Below, piece after piece: positions 9,329-18,498 of a stretch of DNA of 49,608 bases. The stretch lies in the NCBI GenBank assembly GCA_913057725.1, contig CAJXOS010000034.1, forward strand, positions 1 to 49,608. The letters run 5' to 3'. The notes beneath the pieces are model-generated. The model was not told where the DNA came from and searched no databases. It saw only the letters and a list, made by a program, of their open reading frames with translations. Origin of the DNA: an uncultured Lewinella sp. (GTDB lineage: Bacteria; Bacteroidota; Bacteroidia; Chitinophagales; Saprospiraceae). Position numbers and translations under genes: made by a program. Numbering within the stretch: the first letter of the stretch is position 1; each line of letters begins with the position of its first letter.

Positions 9329-12300
9329 CTAAGCGAAGAGATCACCTTGAACAAAGGTTGGTGGAGCTGATTTTCCTTGTTGAGTGCCGATGGTTATTAC
9401 TTTTCCAAGCAAAGGAAAGTGAACCCAGTATTGGCTGACTTCTGGCCGTCCGGCTGTTTTCCAGGCTAAGCCTGCAGCCATTAGCTCTGTACCAATTTGT
9501 AGCGCGGCGCGGCTTAGATCTTTACCGCTAAACGAGCTGTTCTGCACAAAAACACAGCCCGCGTTGTCGTTTAGTACCCAATCAATGGTAGTGTTAAATT
9601 GCCGCCCATTCTCAATGTAATGGATGGGAACAGCTACTTGGTTTTTAGAACCAGGAGCAAGACCTGCCAACCATTGATCCCAAGCAGTTGCTTGTGCGAT
9701 CAGTAAATCCGGTACGGTATCCTCTGGTGCGGCAAAGCGGATGCAGATATCTCGCACTAGCTGTTTCCTTTCGGCCGTATTCGGATAGTAATTTGCTGCT
9801 CGCAGGAAGTCTACTTGAAGCCGATATAAGATCTCATCGGAGATATCTGCAACAGGGGCAAAGGAGAAGTACTGAACAGGTTTATTAGCTGAACTTGAAT
9901 GTTGCGGGCCTAATAATTCTTCTCCTCTTAGCTGTACGGGGAGGTAGCTGTGGTTTCGCCCAGCCACGGGCTCCAAAAACGGTGTGCTGCTCAGCGTAGG
10001 TTCAGCCACTGTAAATTGTCTTGGATAAGTATAGACACGAGTCGTTTTGTTGAGGAACTGACCCTTCCATTCCCAGGGGCTATCGGAGGTGCCCGGGTCC
10101 AGGGTTGGGATAGACTCATCTCCTTGGCTCCAGCAGCGATTGAGCCAATTGGTGTTGCGTCGTTCCTGGGTTGGGAAAATCAGATAATCCCTAGCTCTGG
10201 TTAGCCCTACGTACAGCAGGCGAGCCTCTTCTGCAAGGGCTTGCTTTGTTTTTCGTTTTTGAGCTTCGCTATTAGCCATGGCCTCTGCCAAGGGCGTTTT
10301 GCCAATTTGATCCGCATACGGGTTAACCCAATAACGCAGCCATCGACCTTTTAGAACCTGGGTAAGGTCTACTTCTTCTTGTTCAGGTACCAGGTCTACA
10401 CCCCAAAGATCAGCCCGGAGCTTTTGCTCCAGGTTATGGCAAATTACGACTGGCCACTCTAATCCCTTGCTCCTATGGTAGGTAAGTACGTTGATGGCAT
10501 CAGGATCTTCGGCCGCGCCCTGCATGTCATCATCGGCAGCGGCTAGTTGGTTAAGCCATAGCAGGAAACCACTGAGGCTTGCGGCAGTATGCGTGTTGTT
10601 GCAATTTGCTTCATACTCAATAGCCAGGTGCCGAAGCTGATCGATGTTCGAAAGTCGCTGTTCACTTCTTCCCCAGGCGACGATACATCTCCGAAGATCC
10701 AGACCTTCCAGCACCTGGTTCAGCGTCTCAGCTCCGGAAGTTTCAGTAAGCTGAGGGCGAAGCTGATCTAGATCCTTCACATATTTGTAGTCCAAGGCCC
10801 AGGCGGGGCGTTTGTAGCGTGGTGTTTCGTCGTGTTTCTCTAGATAGTCCAGGCGGTCTTCGATTACTTCTTCTACTGACAATCGAGTAGCCAATACCAA
10901 AACCTCGGCTACGGAAAGCGAATCATCAGGATTTAGAATATATCTCAGGCAAGCTAGCACGAGGCGTATTTCAGCGGTTGCCAGTAGGCCAGCACGAGCT
11001 ATTGCCGCTTTTAGTCCTGCTCGGTGTAGTGCTTCGGCCATTGTAGCACAATCGCGGTTACTACGGCAGAGAATGGCTACATCTCCAGCTCTAGCCGGGC
11101 GTTCCTGTGGCTCTCCCTTCGGTAAAATGTCCCCCTGCCCTTCGAGCCATTCCTTGAGGCTTCGGGCAATGCATTCTTCCATCCAGGGCTTACCTGGGAC
11201 CCGACGACCTTCATCTGCCTGAAAATGCCAATGGAGGATAGCTTCTTCCATTTTGTCTGATTCGGCATTGGCGAACTCAGAGCCTTTGGCCTTGCGCACT
11301 GGATCAAGTGCTACCTGCTCTTCTGGTAATTCATCGAAGGCTTTACAAAACAGAGCATTTACCATAAAGACCAGATCTTCCCGCGATCGCCAGGAATTCA
11401 ACTGGATATTCTCTGCTTTGATACCGCCAGCGGCCTCAATAATCGCTTGCATCAGACGAGGTTCCGCACCCCGAAAACCATAGATTGATTGTTTAGGATC
11501 ACCTACCCAAACAGAATGCTGCGCTAGTTGGGAGAGCTTCAGGAAGATGGCCAGCTGAATGGGGTTAGTGTCCTGAAATTCATCGACCATAAGCAGGTCT
11601 AATTCTTCTGCCAAGACTTTGCTCACCGCTGGTTTGTCTAGCAGATCACAGACGAGGACTTCCATATCGGTATAATCAATGAGGCCCCGTCGTTTTTTAT
11701 ATTCATCATATTCTGCCAGCGCGGCAATAGCGGTGTCGAATAGATGGTGAATGAATCGTTGTATGTCCCCTCGAAACTCAGGTAGACTCTGATGCTTCCA
11801 AGCCAGCTCTTGTAGCGGCTCTACAGCTTCACGACTTTTGGCTCCGGGTTCTATTTTCCCGATCGTTGCCCACTGATGCCAGTGTAGTTGACCACGCAAC
11901 TGGATTTGCCGACGAAAACTAGTTAGTCGATCGATGACAGTACTGGTTTTCTTAGTTTGATCTTCCCCTTGCTCTAGTTGAGTGATGGTCTCGCTGAGCT
12001 GTTGCTCTAGTGTTTTGTGAAGCTCGTTAGAAGAAGTAGTATTTTCTTCAGGAAGGAATTCGGCCAAACTCTCCCAGGACTGTTGATTGCTTTTCTTTAA
12101 GTCTTCCAAGGAGAAGTCGTTAGCCCGGGCAATGTCTACAATCTGTCGGACTTCTTGTCGCCAATCGAAGAATCCACTTCGTTTGGTAAGGCCCAGCCGA
12201 TCGGCGAGCTCATCCATTTCTTCGATGAGGTCCAGCTGAAGCGTTGCAGCAAGTGCTTGATTAAACATTTGTTGCTGTTCTCCATCTGGAAGGATATCTA

Positions 12301-12601
12301 CTTCTGGAGAGACACCGGCTTCAAAGGCAAACCGTCGTAGTAGTTTTACGCCGAGTCCATGTACGGTGCCAATGAGGGCATTGGTCAATTCATCTGCCTG
12401 TTTGGTGAGGCCTTCACTAAGCAGTTTTACACGAACTCGTTCTTGAAGTTCAGCGGCGGCTTTACGTGTAAAGGTGGTGGCAATAATACCGCTAGGACGA
12501 ACGGTATTACTTCTTAGTAATGCAACCATTTCTTGCGTAAGACGGTACGTTTTACCACTTCCTGCACCAGCTGAGATGATTTTGAGCCGCTCCAAATTCA
12601 T
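9329..12601 (-). CDS. UvrD/RecB-like superfamily 1A helicase with degenerate nuclease tail
   Basis: This 1090-residue protein has the AddA/RecB layout: Walker A SAGAGSGKT (10-18), motif Ia TFTRKAAAEL, motif II LMVDEFQDTNP, motif III WVGDPKQSIYGFRG, and motifs V/VI in VLTYHRSKGLEWPVVI and LLYVGLTRARDYL. It should process DNA ends in double-strand break repair. The C-terminus (about 1000-1090) has the outline of the PD-(D/E)XK nuclease domain, with TTIDWVLND. The next strand, however, reads VFVQNSSF where DYK-type residues are expected, so nuclease activity looks lost. No AddB/RecC-like gene is adjacent. It diverges from the TPM gene across 44 bp. Confidence 0.88.
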   Translation of the reverse strand: MNLERLKIISAGAGSGKTYRLTQEMVALLRSNTVRPSGIIATTFTRKAAAELQERVRVKLLSEGLTKQADELTNALIGTVHGLGVKLLRRFAFEAGVSPEVDILPDGEQQQMFNQALAATLQLDLIEEMDELADRLGLTKRSGFFDWRQEVRQIVDIARANDFSLEDLKKSNQQSWESLAEFLPEENTTSSNELHKTLEQQLSETITQLEQGEDQTKKTSTVIDRLTSFRRQIQLRGQLHWHQWATIGKIEPGAKSREAVEPLQELAWKHQSLPEFRGDIQRFIHHLFDTAIAALAEYDEYKKRRGLIDYTDMEVLVCDLLDKPAVSKVLAEELDLLMVDEFQDTNPIQLAIFLKLSQLAQHSVWVGDPKQSIYGFRGAEPRLMQAIIEAAGGIKAENIQLNSWRSREDLVFMVNALFCKAFDELPEEQVALDPVRKAKGSEFANAESDKMEEAILHWHFQADEGRRVPGKPWMEECIARSLKEWLEGQGDILPKGEPQERPARAGDVAILCRSNRDCATMAEALHRAGLKAAIARAGLLATAEIRLVLACLRYILNPDDSLSVAEVLVLATRLSVEEVIEDRLDYLEKHDETPRYKRPAWALDYKYVKDLDQLRPQLTETSGAETLNQVLEGLDLRRCIVAWGRSEQRLSNIDQLRHLAIEYEANCNNTHTAASLSGFLLWLNQLAAADDDMQGAAEDPDAINVLTYHRSKGLEWPVVICHNLEQKLRADLWGVDLVPEQEEVDLTQVLKGRWLRYWVNPYADQIGKTPLAEAMANSEAQKRKTKQALAEEARLLYVGLTRARDYLIFPTQERRNTNWLNRCWSQGDESIPTLDPGTSDSPWEWKGQFLNKTTRVYTYPRQFTVAEPTLSSTPFLEPVAGRNHSYLPVQLRGEELLGPQHSSSANKPVQYFSFAPVADISDEILYRLQVDFLRAANYYPNTAERKQLVRDICIRFAAPEDTVPDLLIAQATAWDQWLAGLAPGSKNQVAVPIHYIENGRQFNTTIDWVLNDNAGCVFVQNSSFSGKDLSRAALQIGTELMAAGLAWKTAGRPEVSQYWVHFPLLGKVITIGTQQGKSAPPTFVQGDLFA

Positions 12602-12645
12602 GCAGGTAAAAGTAGTATCTTTACCCTAGATCATATTGGCATTTC

Positions 12646-13086
12646 ATGATTAAATTCTTTAAGCCGGAAGAAGAGCAACTCATCATTGCAGCTATCCGCC
12701 GCGCAGAGGGCGCTACCTCCGGAGAAATCCGTGTCCATTTAGAGGAAAATCCTCAAGCTGATGCATTGACGGAGGCAAAACGAATCTTCCGTAAACTCCA
12801 GATGCACAAAACTGTGGACCGCAACGGAGTGTTGATTTTATTAGCACCCGAGAAGAAGGAGTTCGCCATTATTGGTGATGAAGGTATCGACAAAGTTGTA
12901 GAAGGAGACTTTTGGGAGCAAGAACGCGATCTGTTGCAAGGCTACTTTCAAAAAGGACATTTCTGTGCTGGAATCGTAGCAGCGGTGGATTTAGTTGGAG
13001 AAAAATTGAAGACTTTTTTCCCTGCCACGCGTCAAAATGAAAACGAGTTGCCTGATGATATTTCCTACGGGGCAAAAGATGTGTGA
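12646..13086 (+). CDS. Small cytoplasmic TPM-domain protein
   Basis: The 146 residues form a single TPM domain (TLP18.3/Psb32/MOLO-1 family) without a signal peptide. The pattern is FKPEEEQLIIAAIRRAEGATSGEIRVH at the start (first helix and strand), then NGVLILLAPEKKEFAIIGDEGI, then GHFCAGIVAAVDLVGEKL. The plant homologue is linked to photosystem II repair and some members have phosphatase activity; the bacterial role is unknown. In many Bacteroidota, lemA, a short TPM gene and a secreted TPM gene stand together. Here both TPM genes are present but no lemA is next to them. Confidence 0.85.
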   Translation: MIKFFKPEEEQLIIAAIRRAEGATSGEIRVHLEENPQADALTEAKRIFRKLQMHKTVDRNGVLILLAPEKKEFAIIGDEGIDKVVEGDFWEQERDLLQGYFQKGHFCAGIVAAVDLVGEKLKTFFPATRQNENELPDDISYGAKDV

Positions 13087-13284
13087 GGAGAGGAGGTAAT
13101 TAGGTTTTGTGTTTGAGGGATAGACCGCCTTCGGCGGGCCCACCCTCACCAAGACCGGGACATAACCATCTCTAATCATTCAGAGATAGCATGGGATTCA
13201 CACCCTGAACTGTGACAATTCACTGAACAGGCCAACAAAATCCTATGGCGAGTAGAAAAACCGGGAAATGAACCTCTGATTGTT

Positions 13285-13309
13285 TTACCATCGGAGCTCC
13301 GGATGGTAA
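13285..13309. promoter_or_regulatory. 25-bp near-perfect palindrome
   Basis: TTACCAT and ATGGTAA flank a CGGAGCTCCG core with one extra G, giving almost complete dyad symmetry over 25 bp. It sits 56 bp upstream of the TAAATTTG box of the secreted TPM gene. It may be an operator or a hairpin; no regulator is identified. Confidence 0.4.
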
Positions 13310-13364
13310 GGGAATATTAAGCCTTATGAATTATGGCTTTTCTCGATACTCAGATTAAAAATAC

Positions 13365-13372
13365 TAAATTTG
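13365..13372 (+). promoter_or_regulatory. -7 box upstream of secreted TPM gene
   Basis: TAAATTTG matches TAnnTTTG in an AT-rich region, 56 bp before the chosen ATG at 13429. No -33 TTG at good spacing is seen. Confidence 0.35.
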
Positions 13373-13428
13373 TTTTAATTAAAAAAATTAATAAACAAAA
13401 AATTAAATCGCTTTTTTACAACCGCCAG

Positions 13429-14256
13429 ATGAATAACACGTTTCGAATCGCTGCTTTTCTTACTGTACCCCTGCTTGTTTTAGGTCTGCTTGCCCCTTTT
13501 GCACTCCCAGCGCAAAAGACAATTCCTGAACCTACGCAGTATCTGGTGAATGACTATGCGGGCATCTTGAATCGCTCGCAGGTAGTGGCTCTAGGGACAA
13601 AATTGCGCGACTATGCCACAGAAACATCAACTCAGATTGTCATTGTAACAGAAGAGTCCCTTGAAGGAGATGATCCCTTTTCCTACGCGCAGCGCCTAGC
13701 TTCTGCTTGGGGCATCGGCGGAGGTGAAAATGATAACGGTATACTCATCTACGTAGCGCAACAGGATCGACAAATACGAATCCAGACGGGCCGAGGTACT
13801 GAAGGTTTCTTACCCGATGTTACGGCGAAACGCATTATCGAAAACATCATTGTACCATCATTCCGCTCCGGCGACTATTACCGGGGCCTCGATCGTGCTA
13901 CTAGCGCAATCATGGATCTCGGGCGAGGTGAATATTCTGGCGACGGCCAAACAGGAGCCCCCATCGATCACGTACCCGGTTGGATCGTCATCTTGTTTAT
14001 CATTCTGCTTGTAATAATCTTATCCTGGATAACCCGCAACCATGATGACGATGACGATGGTGGATATTACCGCGGTGGGCGCTATGATATGCCAAAACGT
14101 CGCCGGGGACGTACTATTATCTTCCCAACGGGGGGTGGTTGGAGCCGCGGAGGTGGCGGCGGCGGATCTGGTGGCTTTGGTGGTTTCGGAGGAGGAGGCT
14201 TCGGTGGCTTTGGCGGCGGAAGCTTTGGCGGCGGCGGAGCAGGAGGAAGCTGGTAA
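13429..14256 (+). CDS. Secreted, membrane-anchored TPM-domain protein (YgcG-like)
   Basis: The frame opens at 13333, but the Met at 13429 (MNNTFRIAAF) begins a proper signal peptide, giving 275 residues. A TPM domain follows (about 35-155) with VNDYAGIL, QIVIVTEESLEG, NDNGILIYVAQQDRQIRIQTGRG and IIVPSFRSGDYYRGL. One transmembrane helix (about 182-202) is followed by an Asp cluster, a basic patch and an extreme Gly/Ser/Phe-rich tail. This is the YgcG layout: the TPM domain outside the membrane and the Gly-rich tail on the cytoplasmic side. The biochemical role is unknown. Confidence 0.87.
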   Translation: MNNTFRIAAFLTVPLLVLGLLAPFALPAQKTIPEPTQYLVNDYAGILNRSQVVALGTKLRDYATETSTQIVIVTEESLEGDDPFSYAQRLASAWGIGGGENDNGILIYVAQQDRQIRIQTGRGTEGFLPDVTAKRIIENIIVPSFRSGDYYRGLDRATSAIMDLGRGEYSGDGQTGAPIDHVPGWIVILFIILLVIILSWITRNHDDDDDGGYYRGGRYDMPKRRRGRTIIFPTGGGWSRGGGGGGSGGFGGFGGGGFGGFGGGSFGGGGAGGSW

Positions 14257-14280
14257 TACAGAAAAACTTAACGCATCTTG

Positions 14281-15606
14281 ATGACGCGCAACAATAATAT
14301 TTCTATCTCGCCACTTTTCGGTGTATTGGTCGTACTTCTGATCATTATTAGTGTAGCCTGTTCTAACAGTTTAAGACGGGTGCAAGCACGGTATCTCACT
14401 GATATAGAAATGGGCGTGTTGCCTACTTCTTTTGAGAGCGGCACGAGTGATATTCGCACGGATGTTAAAGGCCCTTGTTACCAGAACGAAAGTTATGAGG
14501 TGGACACTAATCGCTTGGTTGACTACCCAATGCGGTACGTTCGGATCAATATCCACTGGATGAATAGTGAGGATAGCTTGCAGAGTATTCCAGAGGCAGA
14601 GGCGCGAGCCTATACTTTGCGCTTAGTGGACGCTATGAATTACGCTTTGCGGAATAACAAGAAGATGTTCCTGCCTCCTCGTAATACTACACCAGTTCAT
14701 CCTACTAATTTCAGATATGTACTAACAGGCCGCCCTGATGACCCCGAAGATGATGGAATCTACTATCATTATGATGACTCCTTGTACTATTATGTACACT
14801 ATAGAAAAAAGGACTCGAACCTCTATGATCGAGGGGCGATTGAAAAGTATGGGGTGCAACTAGATACCGTCTTGAACCTCTTCATGATGCCACATCAGCC
14901 AGATAGTGTGGCCTCTCCTACTTACAGTGCAGGAAGGGTAGGTGTGGCCTTGCGGAATGCCCTCAAAGTGGCGGCGAAGTGGAAACAAGACTTTGAAAAG
15001 GATCCCAAGAAATGCCATTGGCGGTACCGAGGTGTCATTAATCATGAGGTAGGCCACATTATGGGACTGAGCCATGCCTGGGGGCGGAGCGATGGCTGTG
15101 ATGACACACCTGTACACCCTAACCGCTGCTGGAGTAAAAACTCTCGCCCGGGGTGTGATACCATGGCCTCCAACAATGTTATGGATTATACCTCCGTACA
15201 GTTGGCTTGGACTCCCTGCCAAATCTCAAGAGTGCAGCGTAGTCTTTCCGATCCTCGTCGCCGGCAGCGCAAGTTTCTGGAACCTCGTTGGTGTGTGCGA
15301 AACCCTGAATTGGATTTATTGATAGAAGACGAAGTGGTATGGAATTGTATGCACGACTTGCACGGTAACTTGACTATTGCTCCCGGGGCTCGACTCACGA
15401 TTAAATGCAGGACATCTGTACCTCAAGACGGGACAATTACAATACAGGCAGGAGGGGAGTTGATCATAGATGGTGGTGCCTTACATCAAGATTGTGGCGG
15501 TACTTGGGAGGGTGTAGTAGTAGAAAAAGTAGGCGAACTAGAGGGAAAACTAACGATGATTAATAGTGGTCGGATTTTGGATGTGCTTCCTGATGAAGGC
15601 CTCTAG
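14281..15606 (+). CDS. M43-like zinc metalloprotease lipoprotein
   Basis: The ATG at 14281 is preferred over the TTG just before it. A lipobox (ISVAC) marks a lipoprotein. The catalytic part contains HEVGHIMGLSH (His255, Glu256, His259, His265), the extended HExxHxxGxxH zinc site, followed by Cys-rich loops and the Met-turn NVMDYTS (Met301). This order fits the pappalysin-like M43 group of metzincins. A C-terminal segment of about 100 residues contains strands such as GNLTIAPGARLTIK and GTITIQAGGELIIDGGAL, a beta-helix-like pattern common on Saprospiria surface proteins, and ends without a T9SS tail. The substrate is unknown. It starts 24 bp after the TPM gene and may be cotranscribed. Confidence 0.78.
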   Translation: MTRNNNISISPLFGVLVVLLIIISVACSNSLRRVQARYLTDIEMGVLPTSFESGTSDIRTDVKGPCYQNESYEVDTNRLVDYPMRYVRINIHWMNSEDSLQSIPEAEARAYTLRLVDAMNYALRNNKKMFLPPRNTTPVHPTNFRYVLTGRPDDPEDDGIYYHYDDSLYYYVHYRKKDSNLYDRGAIEKYGVQLDTVLNLFMMPHQPDSVASPTYSAGRVGVALRNALKVAAKWKQDFEKDPKKCHWRYRGVINHEVGHIMGLSHAWGRSDGCDDTPVHPNRCWSKNSRPGCDTMASNNVMDYTSVQLAWTPCQISRVQRSLSDPRRRQRKFLEPRWCVRNPELDLLIEDEVVWNCMHDLHGNLTIAPGARLTIKCRTSVPQDGTITIQAGGELIIDGGALHQDCGGTWEGVVVEKVGELEGKLTMINSGRILDVLPDEGL

Positions 15607-15653
15607 AGACGAGATAATTTCACCTAATTGTTATACCTAAATCACCTGTCAAA

Positions 15654-16076
15654 ATGAGTAAAGGAAGAATTACGGGCATTGGCGGAATCTTCTTTCAATG
15701 CGATGACCCCAAAGCCATGCGCGAGTGGTACGCAGAGCACTTCAGCCTCATTACCGACGACTATGGCGCGCTGTTTGAAACGCGCAAGGCTACTAATCCA
15801 AATCAGCCAGCTTACCTGCAATGGAGTACCATGTCTCGTGATTCTGATCACTTCAAGCCAAGTAAGAGTCCTTTTATGATCAACTACCGGGTAGAGCATA
15901 TCGAGGCCTTGGTAGAACAACTCCGAGAGCAAGGTGTGACTATCCTGGATGATATCGCTTCCTTTGATTACGGAAAGTTCGTCCACATCCTTGACCCTGA
16001 AGGCAATAAGGTAGAACTATGGGAGCCGGTAGATAAAGTTTTTACTGATTACAGCAAAGGTCGCACGAACAAGTAA
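15654..16076 (+). CDS. VOC-superfamily (glyoxalase/bleomycin-resistance-like) protein
   Basis: The 140 residues contain two beta-alpha-beta-beta-beta units of the VOC fold: ITGIGGIFFQCDDPKAMREWYAEHF at the start and MINYRVEHIEALVEQLREQGV followed by HILDPEGNKVELWEP at the end. The terminal Glu in NKVELWEP is in the usual metal-ligand position. Members include isomerases, dioxygenases and resistance proteins, so the reaction cannot be set from sequence alone. It converges on the alkaline phosphatase gene with only 7 bp between the stops. Confidence 0.85.
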   Translation: MSKGRITGIGGIFFQCDDPKAMREWYAEHFSLITDDYGALFETRKATNPNQPAYLQWSTMSRDSDHFKPSKSPFMINYRVEHIEALVEQLREQGVTILDDIASFDYGKFVHILDPEGNKVELWEPVDKVFTDYSKGRTNK

Positions 16077-16083
16077 GGGCCTG

Positions 16084-17244
16084 TTATTTGCCCGTAGCTA
16101 GTTCTCCAAAGCCGTAGGTCTGTCTCATTTTGTGATAAATAGCAGTATTCTCATAGATACCATTGAATAATTCTGCACCAGGGCCATAGGCAAATACTGG
16201 AATCAAGGCGGCAGTGTGGTAATCGCTAGTGAAAGCACCTACAATAGTATCATGTGTAGATCCAGGGTTGATCGCAAATCCCCCAGTTTCATGGTCAGCG
16301 GTAACGATGACCAGGGTATTCCCATCTGCTTCCGCAAAATCCATAACTGCGCCGATTGATCGATCGAAGTCAAGCATTTCTGTGATGATGTAGTCTGTAT
16401 TATTGGCATGACCGCCCCAGTCAATTTGTGCACCCTCAATCATAAGGAAGAATCCGTCATTAGCCCCTCGCTTATCAAGAAAGTCACAGGCGAGTTCGCT
16501 GGCAAACTGCAAGTACTTTCTGCCTTGGTTATAAGTTAGTGGATCACTATCGGCGGTCAGGTATGCGAGGTTTTTGGAGTAGTCAACAGTAACGGCTTCA
16601 AGTTTTTCCTCAAAATAACTACTCACATGATATCCTTTCTGACGCAATTCCTTTAGTAGATTGCGATCGTCTTCTCGGCGATCAAAGTACTTCTTGCCAC
16701 CACCAATAAATAGGTCAATTTCAGTGTCCAGAAAATCGGCTGCAATTGCTTCGTAGAAACTCCGTTGCTTCTCGTGTGCAATGAAGGAAGCAGGTGTGGC
16801 GTGAACGATAGTAGAAGTAGAAACTAAACCCGTAGCTAGCCCTTGGTCTTCGGCTTCTTCAAGGATGGTGTATAGTGATTTGCCGTCTGGATCAACACCA
16901 ATGGCTCCATTGTAGGTTTTGCGGCCCGCACTGAAAGCAGTCGCGCCGGCAGCTGAGTCCGTCACCAGGTTGTCTGAACTGTAGCTCTTGTGAAGACCGA
17001 TCGCAGGAAAGCGCTCCAGGTTAAGTTGATTGTCGTTACTATATAGGCCTGCTGTGATTTGGGTAAGCCCCATTCCATCACCGACCATCAGAATGATATT
17101 CTTAGGGCGCTCCGTTTCCGGAAGCTCAATTTGTGCAGCGGGATGATTCATATCCTCAGGAAGGGGCGGCAAACTTGAGCTTTGCGGTGGATTACAAGCC
17201 ACGAAAGTAATAGCCACTAACAGGCAAGGGAAAAACTTTGTCAT
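16084..17244 (-). CDS. Alkaline phosphatase lipoprotein
   Basis: This 386-residue PhoA-type phosphomonoesterase carries a lipoprotein signal (VAC at 15-17), so it should be anchored in the periplasm or on the surface. Seen are MVGDGMGLTQ with metal ligand Asp56, VTDSAAGATAFSAGRKT with the phosphorylated Ser97, the ligand region GGGKKYFDRR, MIEGAQIDWGGHANN and VTADHETGGFAI. These cover the two zinc sites. It lies 31 bp downstream of dprA on the same strand and may read from the same transcript, although the functions are unrelated. Confidence 0.95.
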   Translation of the reverse strand: MTKFFPCLLVAITFVACNPPQSSSLPPLPEDMNHPAAQIELPETERPKNIILMVGDGMGLTQITAGLYSNDNQLNLERFPAIGLHKSYSSDNLVTDSAAGATAFSAGRKTYNGAIGVDPDGKSLYTILEEAEDQGLATGLVSTSTIVHATPASFIAHEKQRSFYEAIAADFLDTEIDLFIGGGKKYFDRREDDRNLLKELRQKGYHVSSYFEEKLEAVTVDYSKNLAYLTADSDPLTYNQGRKYLQFASELACDFLDKRGANDGFFLMIEGAQIDWGGHANNTDYIITEMLDFDRSIGAVMDFAEADGNTLVIVTADHETGGFAINPGSTHDTIVGAFTSDYHTAALIPVFAYGPGAELFNGIYENTAIYHKMRQTYGFGELATGK

Positions 17245-17275
17245 CGTTTAAGATTGTTATGGATTGTGGCAGCCC

Positions 17276-18379
17276 TCATCTTTTCAGTACATAGCGCTTG
17301 CCGGGCAAGGTGCGGATTAAGCCTTTACATTCAACCTCGAGGAGCACGGTAGCTAGCAACCCATGTGGAAGCTGGCTCTCTCTACTGAGTCGGTCAATAT
17401 GTAAGGCCTCATGAGCTTTTAGCAAATTTACAACTATTTTCTCTTCTTCGGTCAGCTCCTCAAATAGCTGCAGTTGTTCCGCTGGAGCTTGATTAGTTGC
17501 TTGCCAATGCATCAAGTAGGCCAGATCATTGGCGGATTCTAATAGAGATGCCTTATGGGATTTGATGAGCCAATTGCAGCCTTCCGACTTTGGCTCACCC
17601 GGCCGGCCGGGTACAGCGAAAACATCGCGATTGTAATTGTTCGCATATTCTGCCGTAATGATGGACCCTCCTTTTCGTGCTGTTTCTACCACCACTAGTG
17701 CGTCACATAAGCCTGCTACAATCCGGTTTCGCATCGGGAAATGGCGCGGGTCGGGCTTCGTTTGAAAGCTGTACTCCGTGAGTAGTCCGCCATTTTCAAT
17801 CATCTCTTGTGCTGTTGCCCGGTGCCGTGATGGATACATGAATGATAAGCCATGGCCCAGTACGCCTACCGTTGGCAAGCCATGCTCCAAGGCTGCACGA
17901 TGAGCAGTAATATCTATCCCGTACGCTAGTCCGGATAGGATAAGGGGCTGGTAGGATTGTAACCCTTCAACCAGTTTTTCTACCTGCCAAATGCCGCCGG
18001 GGGATGGTTTTCTGGTACCAATAATACCAACCGCCCGCAAACCATTTAACGGCGCGTTGCCCTTATAAAAGAGTAGGGTAGGAGGCTGGTGAATAGTTCT
18101 TAGTCGTTGGGGGTAGTCATCGTCTCCAATGAAGAAAGTCTGGATGTCATATTGCTCGACCCAGCGTAGTTCAGTCTCAGCCTTTAATAGAGCCTGCCCA
18201 CTACAAATCTGCTGAGCAATATCTTCCGTAATCCCAGAGAGCGCGGTCAAGTCTTGTTCTCGTAATTCGAAAATCGTACGGACGTCCCCAAAGGTGGCCA
18301 GTAGCTGTTGGGCTCTGATACTACCTACCCCTTCCACGCTGTGCAAGGCAAGCTTGTACAGTTGATCTTCCATGATCAT
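17276..18379 (-). CDS. dprA: DNA-processing protein DprA
   Basis: DprA binds incoming single-stranded DNA and loads RecA during natural transformation. The 367-residue protein has an N-terminal helix-hairpin-helix-like region (LHSVEGVGSIRAQQLL), the Rossmann-like core with VGIIGTRKPSPGG, ILSGLAYGIDITAHRAAL and VGVLGHGLSFMYPSRH, then FPMRNRIVAGLCDALVVVE and GGSIITAEYA. A C-terminal winged-helix domain (about 305-367) ends in a basic tail. ATG codons at 18379 and 18373 are both possible starts. Presence of dprA is compatible with competence but does not prove it. Confidence 0.95.
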   Translation of the reverse strand: MIMEDQLYKLALHSVEGVGSIRAQQLLATFGDVRTIFELREQDLTALSGITEDIAQQICSGQALLKAETELRWVEQYDIQTFFIGDDDYPQRLRTIHQPPTLLFYKGNAPLNGLRAVGIIGTRKPSPGGIWQVEKLVEGLQSYQPLILSGLAYGIDITAHRAALEHGLPTVGVLGHGLSFMYPSRHRATAQEMIENGGLLTEYSFQTKPDPRHFPMRNRIVAGLCDALVVVETARKGGSIITAEYANNYNRDVFAVPGRPGEPKSEGCNWLIKSHKASLLESANDLAYLMHWQATNQAPAEQLQLFEELTEEEKIVVNLLKAHEALHIDRLSRESQLPHGLLATVLLEVECKGLIRTLPGKRYVLKR

Positions 18380-18472
18380 TAAATTAATTGCCGCTAAGGG
18401 GTAAAGGAACTCTGACTGTAGGAATATTGATCTCTGATGATCCCGTTCGGCGCGTTGTGTAAATATAAACTT

Positions 18473-18485
18473 GGCTTATTAAGCC
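18473..18485. promoter_or_regulatory. Inverted repeat upstream of the SH3 gene
   Basis: GGCTTA and TAAGCC flank a single T, a perfect 13-bp dyad that ends 13 bp before a TAACTTTG box (18499-18506). It lies between the divergent dprA and SH3 genes, where an operator would be expected. Confidence 0.35.
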
Positions 18486-18498
18486 GTTATAAATTTAC

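Larger units (their letters stand above)
13087..13428. other. Non-coding interval with several hairpins
   Basis: No gene is seen between the two TPM genes. The interval contains a short GC hairpin (CCGCC ttc GGCGG near 13127), a 6-bp ATCTCT/AGAGAT hairpin near 13168-13187, the palindrome at 13285-13309 and an AT-rich stretch with a TAAATTTG box. The two TPM genes are therefore probably transcribed separately. Confidence 0.5.

Noticed and set aside
14860..15222. 120-codon minus-strand frame
   Set aside because: Antisense to the metalloprotease active-site region and without features of its own.
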